A stretch of 64,000 bases of DNA from Parapristionchus giblindavisi (GCA_943737045.1 CALSFV010000007.1:1079001-1143000), one strand, 5' to 3'. Shown: positions 36,001-51,505, counted from the stretch's first letter. Notes: generated from the sequence alone by a model not told the origin. Program-made: numbers and translations.

Positions 36001-39000
36001 TCATTAGCCAAAGGATACTACAAGAAGTGCTTGGATGAAGGTTTGTATTTTGATCTTTGATCTTTAAACATGATATTTCAATTCTACGATTAAATCTTTG
36101 ATTGTCATCTCTGACTTTGCCTTTAAACTTTGATCTTTGATCTTTGATTTTATGGGATGTTTTCAGATCATTTGGAAAGAGTTGGTAAAGATGCCATGTT
36201 GGAGGTATTGAAATGGGTTGGAGGATGGCCAACGGTTGATGGAGATAAATGGAAGGTATACTATTTAGATAGTTTGCTTTATTTAGATATTTATTTAGAT
36301 ATATAGTTATACACACGATACTCTACGTATCGTACATATTTTGGTGTCCCATGAATTTGTTTCATTTTTTTTTAATTTCAACTATATTTTATAATAATAC
36401 ATCAACAATCTATCGTAGTCATTCTGACACGGAGACAATTTTGTTTCAAATATATTTGTCCAGACGTCCACTAGACCTATTCATGTCCACTCTTCTTTTA
36501 TATAATTTTAAAGAGATCTAAGAATGTGACAATGAGAAGGGAAATGTGATAAAAAAATACTCATTCAGCTAATTTTCCTTACTACTGAGTAGTATCATTA
36601 ATATATCATATATCATTAATATTATATAATATTAATTAATATTAATAGTATATCATTAATATTTTCAATGAATTATCATTAATTTGAACAGGAATGGCCT
36701 CATGGTTGGGAGAAGCAATTGGCCATCATAATGAACAAGACTGGAGTGAATGCTGTGCTACTCGAATTAGCTGTCACCCATGATCCGAGTAACTCATCCC
36801 GCAGTGTCATTGAGGTATTTAAATTAATTTTTTAAAATCTCCACATCGTAGTAATTTTTATTTTATTACAGTAGTTAGCGAAGAAAAAGCAGCGTGATTT
36901 TTACTTTTTCAAATTAATATTATCTTTATAGAACTATTTCATAGTACATATTTGCCTGTCGACGAACAGTTCATATTTTCACTTCAATTTTTAAAGCGAC
37001 ACCCCAAGATAATTTGAAACTCTCCGCTCTGGTCACGCTCTCTCGCTTTCTTTGTCTATGAGAGAGTATTGCCAATGCGGAGAGCAAAATTAGCTCGGGT
37101 TTGCCTTTAAAATTCTAAACACTTTGTCTAAATGAACTATGCGATGGGCCACCGGACCTGTAGCGATATCTCTGGTATTTCCAAACTAGTAGTTTACTCT
37201 TACGTGACGTCACAGACTAGTAGTTTACTGCTAGTCTACTACAAGGGAAAAAACATTTGACGAAATGCACTACCGTATTATACACCACTACTAGTAAACT
37301 TACGTTTAACTAGCCGTAGACTTGCAAGTCTACGGCCAGTGGGAAATATAAGTAAACTACTAGTTTGAAAATACCAGAGATGAGGAGGTTCACTGAACCT
37401 TGAGCTCATTGTCCGTTCATTCATGTTTCATAAAGAATTAAACAAGGCGCGAACGAAAAACTATACGATATATTTACTACTCGACATTCTTAATCTCCCA
37501 TCGTTATTGACGGCTAATTAGATAGGTAATATCGATACTTCGCACCTCATGACTCATCTTTTATCGTGTTTTATGCCATTTTTCATTACCATGTTTGTTC
37601 TACAGTAGCCGAAACATTCTTTAAAATGACTGAAATCTTTCTATGTAGTTCGCATATTGTTGTTCCTTAATTCCGATGATTTGAATGAATAAGTCAATCG
37701 ATAATTGATTGATTTCAGTTAGATCAACCCAAATGGGGAGTGGGCAGTCGATGGCCTTATCTGATGGGTGTCGATGACCCTATGATACAGAACTACACAT
37801 CGCTCATGATACAGACCGCCGTTGCGATGGGTACGGTATTCCTCCTCGATCAATCGATAACCGGATTTCCCTTTAGGAGCCCCTCGAGAACGAGCTGAGA
37901 GGGATATGCAAGATGCGATGGAATTGGAGCTGAAATTGGTTAATTTCTCGGCCGAAGAAATGGTACATCTCGTGAATTTTCAGGGAAAAAATCAATCAAT
38001 AAATTAAGGTCCGACGTGATCCCGATCGGGGGAATAATCGATTTCAATTGGGAGAACTGAAAAATCACTTTGACAAGGTCAGTTACGATATTCCTGAAAT
38101 GATCAATCGATAAGTGTGGCGTCACATTTGTTACATAATCGATTTGTAGTCGTTAATCAATCGATCCATCAATCGATATATTAATCGATATATGTAGATT
38201 TCTGAATCATATTTGCAAAATCAATCAATAAATTGTAGATTCGATTGGATGAATATGTCCGTACCGTATTCTCTGGACTGATATCACTGTCTGATAATGA
38301 GACCGTTATCATTAGAGAGATTGAATACTTCAGGGTAAGGCAATTATTGATTGAAAAATTATAATATACCATGACTTTGAATAATTTGCAATTGAGGGCT
38401 ATCCAGGCGTCAATTGCCTGAATTTTGCTTAAAAAAGATTTTTTTAATGTAAATACAAAGTACTGTTTTGCGACTGATCAGACTGCATTCAGGGAATTCA
38501 ATACATTCTGGAGAAGACGGAGAAGCGCGTGCTTGCCAACTACATCTCCTGGCGAATAGTACAGGTAAAAATCAATGATCAAAGACCAAAGATCAAAGAT
38601 CAATTCAGGGTTTCTCTCCATTTTTGCCTCCCAGCGCTCGTGAGCCTTTCTATCAATTCAAGGCCAATCAGACCGGAATGTTCAACTCTCCGCCACCTGA
38701 TAGGTTAGAAAATTCAAAGATCAATTTCAAAGATCAAAGATCAAAGATCAATTTTGCAGATGGGAAGATTGCGTCACTTTATCAGTGATTATGATGGATA
38801 TGCCGGTGGGCAAATTGTTCGTAGAGCACTTCTTCGATAGAGTCAGAGCCATGACCAAGGTTGACGATCTAATTTATGATCTTTGATCTTTGATCTTTTA
38901 AAGATGAACGAGCTAACAACGTATCTCAAGTCGGAGTTCATCAAGCAACTGCATGTGCTCGATTGGATGGACGATAAGACGAGGAGAAGAGCCATCAGCA

Positions 39001-40676
39001 AGGTTTGATCTTTGATCTGTAGTCTTTGATCTTTCGTCTTTGTTCTTTGAATTTTGTTTTTCGCATTTATCTTTTCCCGATTAAGGCGAACGCAATCGAG
39101 TATAAGTCTGGCTACCCCGAGACACTGTTTGATGATGATTGGATGTCTAAGCAGGTTTGATCTTTGATCTTTGATCTTTGGTCTTTGATTTTTTATCTGT
39201 CATTTCAGTGGGGCATGCAAATTCTTCCTGATGAGCATCTTCTCCATTTGACTATACGAATAAAACTTCTTCGATACGCCGAAGAATTGTTACGGTTAGT
39301 GTTCATTGATTTTTTTCTTTCAGTTGTGTGTTTATTGATTTATTATTGATTTTTGATTATTGATTTTTAAAAATTATTGATTTTCAGTTTAAGTGAACCT
39401 TTGGATCGAACGACATGGTACCAGAGTCCAGCACAGGTCGACGCATACTATGCCCCGAACAGCAATGAAATGAGTAGGGGTTTCCAGCACGATTGTGCTG
39501 ATTACGGTAACATCGATCGATTACAGTATTCCCGGCGGGAATAATGCAATTTCCCTTCCTGACCATCGGAGTGCCCAATTACATCACTTACGGTATGGTA
39601 GGAGCTGTCATTGGACACGAGGTGTCGCACGCATTTGACGATCAAGGTATACGGTAGCACTGAGATAAGGTATCTTGAGAATATCGATTGTTTGAAGGTG
39701 GCCGCTATGATGAACTCGGTAATCTGAATGATTGGTGGGACTCGCTCACTGCACAGAAGTTTGAAGATAAAACGAAGTAAGAATAAATCGATAATTGATT
39801 GATACGAAAAGACAATTCATTAGATATGAAATGGTGTAAATCGATAATTGATTACTTATCGATCGATATTCCTTGTAGATGTTTCGTTCGTCAATACGAA
39901 TCGGTCCGTGTGGATGAGGCTGGAGTGCATCTCAACGGTCAACTATCACTGGGAGAGAACATCGCTGACAATGGAGGGGTCAAGACTGCATTCAATGTAA
40001 TAGTTTGAATAACCTTATCAAGATTACCGTGCCTGATACATACTGTAGAAGTGTACCGTACTGTAGAAAGTACCATATACCTCGGCCTTAGATAGTACTG
40101 TACACTTCTACCGTAGTGCAGACTTTTCTAGAACATTCTAATCAAGATTACCCTACCTGATACATATCCTACTGTAGAAGTCTATTGTACTGTGGTACTG
40201 TGGAATATACAGTATACCTCTACCACTTCTACCGTAGTACAGACTTTCTTGAATATTCTACCGTACCTCAGACTACAGTATCTCTTCAGGCATACAATGC
40301 ATGGCGTGCCAATTCGACTCTCCATGAGCCCGCTCTGCCCGGATTCCAGAATTTCACCAGTGAACAAATGTTCTTCCTCGCCTATGCAAATGTAACTTGT
40401 TCTAAATTTTAAAATTAAACAATATAAATATGTATTTAAGAATTGGTGTTCCGTGGTCCGAGCCAAACACTACGTCCAATTGATAATGACCGATGTTCAC
40501 GCACCATCCAAGGTAACTCGCACTCACCGCACCAATGATTACGGTATCCACACCACACCATCCAATTACAGTATCGAGCGATCATTCCTCTTCGCAATCG
40601 ACCCGAGTTCGCGACAGCTTTCAACTGCCCTATCGATAGTCCAATGAATCCTGAGAACAAATGCCAAGTGTGGTAG
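24098..40676 (+). CDS. neprilysin-like M13 zinc metallopeptidase, type II membrane protein
   Basis: Twenty-six coding exons, all frame-consistent, 851 residues: 24098-24201, 24524-24635, 24780-24862, 34643-34767, 35104-35243, 35495-35617, 35950-36040, 36167-36255, 36692-36814, 37719-37830, 37877-37962, 38009-38077, 38239-38334, 38493-38564, 38609-38703, 38760-38859, 38904-39002, 39086-39154, 39209-39294, 39388-39473, 39527-39646, 39698-39776, 39879-39996, 40290-40391, 40441-40512, 40572-40676. A Pro/Ser-rich cytoplasmic tail (~100 residues) is followed by a Leu-rich membrane anchor at about 106-132 and the ectodomain. Zinc-site residues are His684, Glu685 and His688 (HEVSH) and Glu746 with Asp750 (ENIAD). 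AYYAPNSNE and the C-terminal CQVW are family hallmarks. M13 enzymes cut extracellular neuropeptides and short peptides. An optional 12-nt microexon at 34927-34938 would also keep frame. Length exceeds the ~750 of mammalian neprilysin because of the long tail. Several acceptors are AAG. Confidence 0.95.
27033..27125 (+). repeat. dispersed GTCACGAAAGGAAAAG repeat, copy 1
   Basis: About 90 bp, conserved with 33820-33912 and 51575-51660. The order is GTCACGAAAGGAAAAGAAAA, GAGAGTGTGNAAAACNNGGAG, TCTGATTTTCTTTTC, then GAACTTTTGA. Three copies in unrelated introns indicate a short interspersed family without obvious terminal repeats. Confidence 0.65.
28581..28706. mobile_element. CTCTCCGC hairpin MITE, copy (neprilysin intron 3)
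   Basis: Core palindrome at about 28604-28672: ACTCTCC...CTCTCTCGC and GAGAGCG...GGAGAGT. It is flanked by the family termini GACACAGAACAAGCTAATTT and AAATTAGAGGTTTGCCTTTA. See the family description at 36991-37112. Confidence 0.8.
29690..31678. mobile_element. foldback element with inverted minisatellite arms, hAT-like, 1989 bp
   Basis: The terminal inverted repeats begin GGCAGTATGACATTTTGGAA. They are flanked by an exact 8-bp target-site duplication, GTGAGAAT, at 29682-29689 and 31679-31686. Each arm (about 29690-30235 and 31195-31678) is an array of 16-17 bp units alternating ATTTTGGAACCGGGAC and GTTTTGGAACTCGGCC, in opposite orientation in the two arms. The ~950 bp centre is AT-rich and non-coding. 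No transposase is seen. The 8-bp duplication points to the hAT superfamily; the architecture resembles FB/Galileo-type foldback elements. The many 90-226 residue open frames here, on both strands, are read-through of the stop-free repeat unit. Confidence 0.88.
32581..32702. mobile_element. CTCTCCGC hairpin MITE, copy (neprilysin intron 3)
   Basis: Termini TTAAAGACACGCCCCGAGCT and ACGGGGTGTGCTTTTAA bracket a self-complementary core (CTATCCGCTCTTGCAATCC against GCTGCTAGAGCGGAGAGT). Confidence 0.85.
32921..33265. repeat. CTACCT/CCCTCT satellite with internal inverted blocks
   Basis: CTACCTCTACCTCTCCCTCT units switch strand to AGAGGTAGAGGTAGAGATAG twice (about 32951-32982 and 33020-33050). This makes two tandem palindromic modules of about 65-70 bp followed by one-directional CTACCTCT repeats. 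Confidence 0.9.
33820..33912 (+). repeat. dispersed GTCACGAAAGGAAAAG repeat, copy 2
   Basis: GTTACGAAAGGAAAAGAGAA through TTTTGCAACTTTTGAACAGA; same order of blocks as at 27033 and 51575. Confidence 0.6.
34415..34540. mobile_element. CTCTCCGC hairpin MITE, copy (neprilysin intron 3)
   Basis: Core at 34441-34508 (ACTCTCCGCTATGGCAACGC against GTCAAGAGCGGAGAGTTTCA) with right terminus TTAGCTCGTGGTAAGCCTTT. The left terminus is degraded. It ends about 100 bp before the membrane-anchor exon. Confidence 0.8.
35358..35481. mobile_element. CTCTCCGC hairpin MITE inside a 251-bp neprilysin intron
   Basis: Termini TTTAAAGGCACACCCCAAGC and GATCGTGGTACGCCTTTAAG, core ACTCTCCGCATTGGCAATAC paired with GTGTGGCCAGAACGGAGG. 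It makes up half of the intron 35244-35494 and ends 13 bp before the next exon. Confidence 0.88.
36991..37112. mobile_element. CTCTCCGC hairpin MITE, copy (neprilysin intron)
   Basis: Family consensus: TIR CTTTAAAGGCACACCCCGAG, then CTAATTTGAAACTCTCCGCT, then CTCTCTCGCTTTCTTTGTCT, then the reverse complement of the left half. The whole ~122 bp can fold into one hairpin. This copy is almost identical to 58694-58816 through 75 bp, indicating recent activity. Other copies are at 28581, 32581, 34415, 35358 and 63825, and degraded ones at 15104 and 60721. Confidence 0.88.
37168..37381. mobile_element. palindromic MITE with 31-bp TIRs, 214 bp
   Basis: The left end ATCTCTGGTATTTCCAAACT and the inverted right end differ by one base over 31 bp (continuing into AGTAGTTTACT). 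The interior carries a perfect TGACGTCA at 37205-37212. It lies in a neprilysin intron, 55 bp after another MITE. Confidence 0.85.
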
Positions 40677-41185
40677 TTGGGCATCGTGCCAACTATTCAT
40701 TCCATCCTTATCTCTAACGTTCAACTTATCTCTCTATCTTCATTCCGTTTATATGTCAGTGATCACCGAACGAGCTTAATCCCCTTTCTATGTCCCCTAG
40801 CATCTTTTTGTCTAGATTCATTTCTTAATTCTACAGTACCCTCAAAGTTCAAACTACATCCATTAGGAGCACACTTGCACAATGAGATACTGTAGATCTT
40901 TTCTTCAATACGTATCGCTTATTTGTAGTAATGTTCACTTTCTTATTACTTTTACACTCTACCCATGACTGTTGTATACTTGCCTACTTTTATTGCCATG
41001 ACCATCCCCATTTCGAACGGTCCTTCATTTTCCAATTTGTTAGTGCTCTTCATTGTAGTAGACCCGTGAACCTATATGACCAAACTTAATAACTAAATCC
41101 AAAAGCATCCAACTAACGCTTTAACTGGTTTGTATCTTCTTTTAGCTATCACAAACTACACAAAGATCTCAGAATTATTTACTCA

Positions 41186-41191
41186 TTTATT
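41186..41191 (-). terminator. candidate poly(A) signal of the ATF4-like gene
   Basis: AATAAA on the minus strand, 156-161 nt after the stop codon at 41347-41349. Confidence 0.5.
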
Positions 41192-41199
41192 TCTCCAGA

Positions 41200-41205
41200 A
41201 ATAAA
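41200..41205 (+). terminator. candidate poly(A) signal of the neprilysin gene
   Basis: AATAAA about 525 nt after the TAG at 40674-40676; the first perfect signal on the plus strand downstream of the stop. Confidence 0.5.
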
Positions 41206-41346
41206 GAACATGAAATATGATACGAACATAAATTGTAATACGATGAAGATCATGACAAAGTAAAAAAAACTAATCTAGGTGAACTATTAAGACAAACAAA
41301 ACCTTTAAAAACAGGTCAATTAGCAATTAAACAAAAAAATCAGCAC

Positions 41347-43215
41347 TTAAATGAACTTGAAATCCATTGTAGCATTTAACTGCAGCTTAATAGAGCGAAT
41401 TGCTTCCTGCAGTTGCCTTTCTTGTTCACGAAGGATTTCGTTGCGGACAACGAGTTCATCCTAAACGAAAGAAATTAATAATCTAGAAAAATAATAAAGA
41501 AAGAAAGACACGGGAATAGAATACGTACCTGCTCGCTTTTGATTAGCTCCAACTCGGCCTTCTTCTTCTCACGATATCGGAGAGCAGCATCTCTGTTCAT
41601 GGCCTTTCGGCGCTCATTAAGGGACATGCGAGCCTGAAAAAATATAGGTAACATAGGTTTAAAACGAGTAAAATAGAAACATACTTGATCTTCAACTACG
41701 CGGACTTTCTTCGGCCGTCCTCTCTTGGGCTTGGCTATATAGGGAAGACTTCCTTCCCGGAGTGCGACTTTGCGATCAAACACTGATCCAGGTGTTGTTG
41801 ATCGACTAATTGAGTAGGACATGTCAGAGACATTTGGCTGTAATTACGACAATCATTGAGATAAATCAAAAGGAAAATCAACCTTGATGTCTTCCTCTTC
41901 TTTAACGACTACCAATGAATCAGGCTCGGATTTGATGGAAGTAGATGGTTGCATAATCGGCTGTTGCTGAGGTTGGTTGAAGTCGAGATAACGAAGATCG
42001 ACTAGAAAATCTCTCATTAGTACTTATAAATTATAAATGCACACGTACAGTCCTCCTTCACAGGCATTGGAGAAGGCGTATTCTTGATGTCCTCATCTTG
42101 TAGATACCGAGACCAGGAATCCCAGTCCACATTGTTAGCAGCATCTTCCAAATCAGCAGGACCAAATGTGTTCTAGAAATAGACAGAAATTTCTGTCTTG
42201 AAGGCATATAAATATAATATTTTATTCACGATTCTTTAAACTCACAATAGGACCAAAAGTCTCGAGCCACTCCATGTGAGCTTGATCAATTTCTGGCGGA
42301 CCAGAGGGCTGAGCGGTGGAAGTCGATGGCATTTGCTGCTCTACTCTTGGGCATTCATCGTTATCGAACAAATAATAACCGTAGTCAACATTAGCTCCGA
42401 ACGGATCCATCCTGAAATTGATTTATTCCTTGCAAGACATAGAATTAGAACAAATAAACAAGCGAAAATGAAAATGAGTGATCAGGAGTGTCTCTTATGG
42501 TATTGGAGTCACCGACCAATAGGTCTCCTCCTCAACCTCACTGAATTGGTTACTGTTCCTCACGGAACAGAGGAAGGAGGGAGCATGACACCCTCTCCTT
42601 TCGTACTCATCTCAGAGCATTCTCGCGATAAAACATTACCATTCGCTACTCAAAGCACACCCGGTCGGCCATGCCCCGTTCACGACAATTTTGCACAGAA
42701 GGAAGCAATGTATACATCAAATATAAACTCAAAATTCGTTCGTTCGCATCGTTCGGTACAGAGCCCACTTTCTTTTTTTCTATCTGTTTTAATAAAGAGC
42801 TGAAATTGGATTATAAAATGAGGAAATGACTATAGATCAATACAAATCATAAGGGCAAACTCGATGCCGAACGATGTACAGCCTTTTTCATTTGCCACTT
42901 CCGTCTGTGCAACCATATCTCAAAGACAGGTTATAATACCACTGACAATTCTGCCTTTCGGCAATATAGTGCGTGATCGGCTAGGGCCGTGGCCTCCTCC
43001 CGGGGGCCGAGTCCAGGCCATCCAGACGGCGAAGCGACATATGCCGAAGCCAGGAGCGGATCATTATTCAGAAGCCATGGGCCCTTCTCATCGTCACCAT
43101 AGTAACTTGAGACACCCCATTCAGCGTTCCAAAGTGACCATTGAGCCTCCTGGGCTCCAACACCGACGCAACGACCGCCTAGAGGCATGCTCTCCGAGTT
43201 GATGGGGAGATCCAT
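41347..43215 (-). CDS. atf-4: ATF4-like bZIP transcription factor with AT-hook
   Basis: Seven coding exons on the minus strand, 349 residues: 42947-43215, 42246-42411, 42049-42172, 41883-42001, 41685-41837, 41529-41633, 41347-41460. The C-terminus has the basic region RRKAMNRDAALRYREKKK (about 285-302) followed by heptad Leu/Ile of the zipper. N..AA.RYR.KK is the ATF4 signature (family knowledge). An AT-hook, KPKRGRPKK (262-270), precedes it. Two PsiKxE-type SUMO sites occur (IKSE, VKEE), and the N-terminal half is acidic and Trp/Tyr-rich like an activation domain. ATF4 drives amino-acid and stress-response genes when eIF2 is phosphorylated. The first junction uses donor GTCAGT at 42946 and joins in frame to CAG|G ATG; if that exon is 5' UTR instead, a 259-residue protein starts at 42410. 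Human ATF4 is about 350 residues, favouring the long form. It is head to head with eIF2B delta. Confidence 0.85.
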
Positions 43216-43255
43216 TCTTGCAATACTCGACCGATACCAATTGTGAGGGAACCAT
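43121..43255 (-). CDS. upstream ORF overlapping the ATF4-like start codon
   Basis: A 44-codon ORF starts two bases after a strong acceptor (TTACCTTGCAG, exon start 43256). It ends at a TGA (43121-43123), 95 nt inside the coding region, in a different frame from the ATF4-like start at 43215. Both ATGs share the context AGAATGG. An out-of-frame overlapping uORF is the known inhibitory element of ATF4 mRNAs in mammals and insects. Whether it is translated here is inference. It is not expected to encode a functional protein. Confidence 0.55.
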   Translation of the reverse strand: MVPSQLVSVEYCKNGSPHQLGEHASRRSLRRCWSPGGSMVTLER

Positions 43256-43859
43256 TCTGCAAGGTAAGGCGGTTAAAAATCAATAGCGGTGACCCCGCAC
43301 TTCCAAGTACTATTTCGCAACATTTCGAATATATGACGTCATACACCGACACTTTAAAAAGATACAAATATTATCAAGAGTGGAACATGAATATTTTGAA
43401 TTGAAGCGCTATCATGACCCCATGCACTTTGAAACAAGTAAATAGTAAGAAAAAACATGAAATTACAAAAAATAATATCGAAATGATGACTCACTTGCTT
43501 GGAACGAGACGTCGTCGGCTCGATCAGAGGCTATATGGCCTTAACAATTCATACCTGGCCGAAAGGCTAGTGAGTAGATTAGTATGGAAGAGCGGAGGTC
43601 GATATACTCCCGACCACGAGGCTTAAAGCTACGCGAATGACGAAATTCACGAGGGAAATAGGGAAGAAGTCTGGTGATTGGTATACGGTAGGTATCAGGG
43701 TTTTCCATTCAGGAGTTTTTCACACTTCAATTTTTCGGACTAGTGTGATTCTCTATTTCATCTTGATTTTTCAATCAATATTTTATTTCGTTTTGCTTAC
43801 TTTATTTTGATTCAATCGTACTTTATGTGTGCACTCGCCATGATCTCTTTAATTTCAAG
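43256..43859. promoter_or_regulatory. shared (bidirectional) promoter region between ATF4-like and eIF2B delta genes
   Basis: About 600 bp separate the two divergent 5' ends. There is no coding exon on either strand that joins in frame. The region holds a perfect bZIP/CRE site (43334-43341) and AT-rich DNA next to the eIF2B delta start, which follows TTTCAAG directly. Confidence 0.6.
43334..43341. promoter_or_regulatory. perfect CRE / bZIP site TGACGTCA
   Basis: The palindrome TGACGTCA within ATATGACGTCATAC lies 78 bp upstream of the ATF4-like leader acceptor and about 520 bp upstream of the eIF2B delta start. ATF/CREB-family dimers bind this motif (established knowledge); which factor uses it here is unknown. 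Confidence 0.6.
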
Positions 43860-50279
<6,420 letters not shown>

Positions 50280-50597
50280 ATCACATTTTATTGATTTTTG
50301 TTTTCTGGAGTATTATTGATTGTGCGATCTTCAGGCCGCTAAAACTTTCGATTGCAAAGTATAGTTTTGCTTGCTAAACGAGAGCATATCTCAACCACAG
50401 TTTTGCCTTTAATTTACTTTTGGCACTTGCATTGCCTTCTAGTCCTATGTTTGCTTCTGATCAGTCTAAAATGATCTTTGGTCTTTTTAAATCTCCCGCC
50501 TTCCCGCTTCCCCTTCCTTCCTTCAGATACTGGTCGCATTTTCGTATCTATTCTTTCTCTGGTTTTCAACCTTATTCTTCATCTTTATGGAATTCAA

Positions 50598-50603
50598 AAT
50601 AAA
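50598..50603 (+). terminator. candidate poly(A) signal of eIF2B delta
   Basis: AATAAA about 320 nt after the TAG at 50277-50279. Confidence 0.55.
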
Positions 50604-50792
50604 GATAGATAACATTTTATCGTTAACTGCGTTTATCGTCAAAGACAAATGATGAACAAAGTTCTAATATAAAAAAAGTGAATAAGATGCAGGGGGAGCG
50701 ACCATAGGAGGGATTGAGTGTTTTCACGTTCATAAATTATTTGCCGGAATAAAAGGTAAGATAACATCATAAGGGACAGAATCGAGGATACA

Positions 50793-50798
50793 TTTATT
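50793..50798 (-). terminator. candidate poly(A) signal of the Gly/Arg-rich gene
   Basis: AATAAA on the minus strand about 80 nt after the TAA at 50877-50879. Confidence 0.5.
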
Positions 50799-50876
50799 AA
50801 ACTAAACAAAAGGAACACATGGGAATTAAGTGGAGATCAATAAACTACATTAATTGGTAGATCAAGATCAAACGAG

Positions 50877-51463
50877 TTAGAAGAATCCGGGTCCCTGATA
50901 CGGCTTGAATCCGCCAAACTCGGCGACGTTACCGTATGCGGGCGGTGCGGATGGATCGGAATGGGATGGACGACCATAGGGGATGGCCTCGGTGTGATGA
51001 CCTGAGAGAGAACAAATCGATTACTGATTAATTCTCATCATAATAATCATAATAGCACCATAATCGAAGCAGCTATAATAGCAATACAATATTCTTTTAT
51101 ACTCTATGAGTACTCGATCTGTGAGAGAGGAAAATATATAAATAGGCCTAGAAGCAACAAAGCATGCATTAATACCCAACTCTATATTTATCCATTAGTT
51201 GATACATGAATGATGAAGGCGAAAAAAAAGGAATATGGGAGTGACGGAGTACATTTTTGTTTATCATGATACATTTATAAATTAATTTTAGTTTTTATCA
51301 CACACACACACTTTCCATAGACTCTCAATAATTTCCAAATCACACACCATGTCCTCCTCCTCCTCCCAACTCCTCCTTTACTCTTCTATCCTGTTGTCTC
51401 TTCAGTGCTCTCGAGATCATCTCCATGATGTCATTCTGTAGATTGTCCACCTACAATACGGCA

Positions 51464-51505
<42 letters not shown>

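Larger units (their letters stand above)
40677..41346. other. overlapping 3' flanks of convergent neprilysin and ATF4-like genes
   Basis: The 670 bp between the two stop codons contain no further exon. Poly(A) signals for the two strands lie within 20 bp of each other (AATAAA at 41200-41205 on +; its complement TTTATT at 41186-41191, serving -), so the two 3' UTRs probably meet or overlap. Confidence 0.6.
50280..50876. other. convergent 3' flanks of eIF2B delta and the Gly/Arg-rich gene
   Basis: No exon. AATAAA at 50598-50603 serves the plus-strand gene, and TTTATT at 50793-50798 (AATAAA on minus) serves the minus-strand gene. Confidence 0.55.

Noticed and set aside
35636..36316. 226-residue minus-strand frame
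   Set aside because: Antisense shadow of neprilysin exons 35950-36040 and 36167-36255, which are confirmed by family motifs and phase on the plus strand.
42864..43202. 112-residue plus-strand frame
   Set aside because: Shadow of the GC-rich first exon of the ATF4-like gene on the minus strand, which joins in frame with the bZIP exons.
43179..43367. Minus-strand frame reading into the ATF4-like leader
   Set aside because: It begins at a non-ATG codon and runs through the TTACCTTGCAG acceptor; probably intron or promoter sequence.
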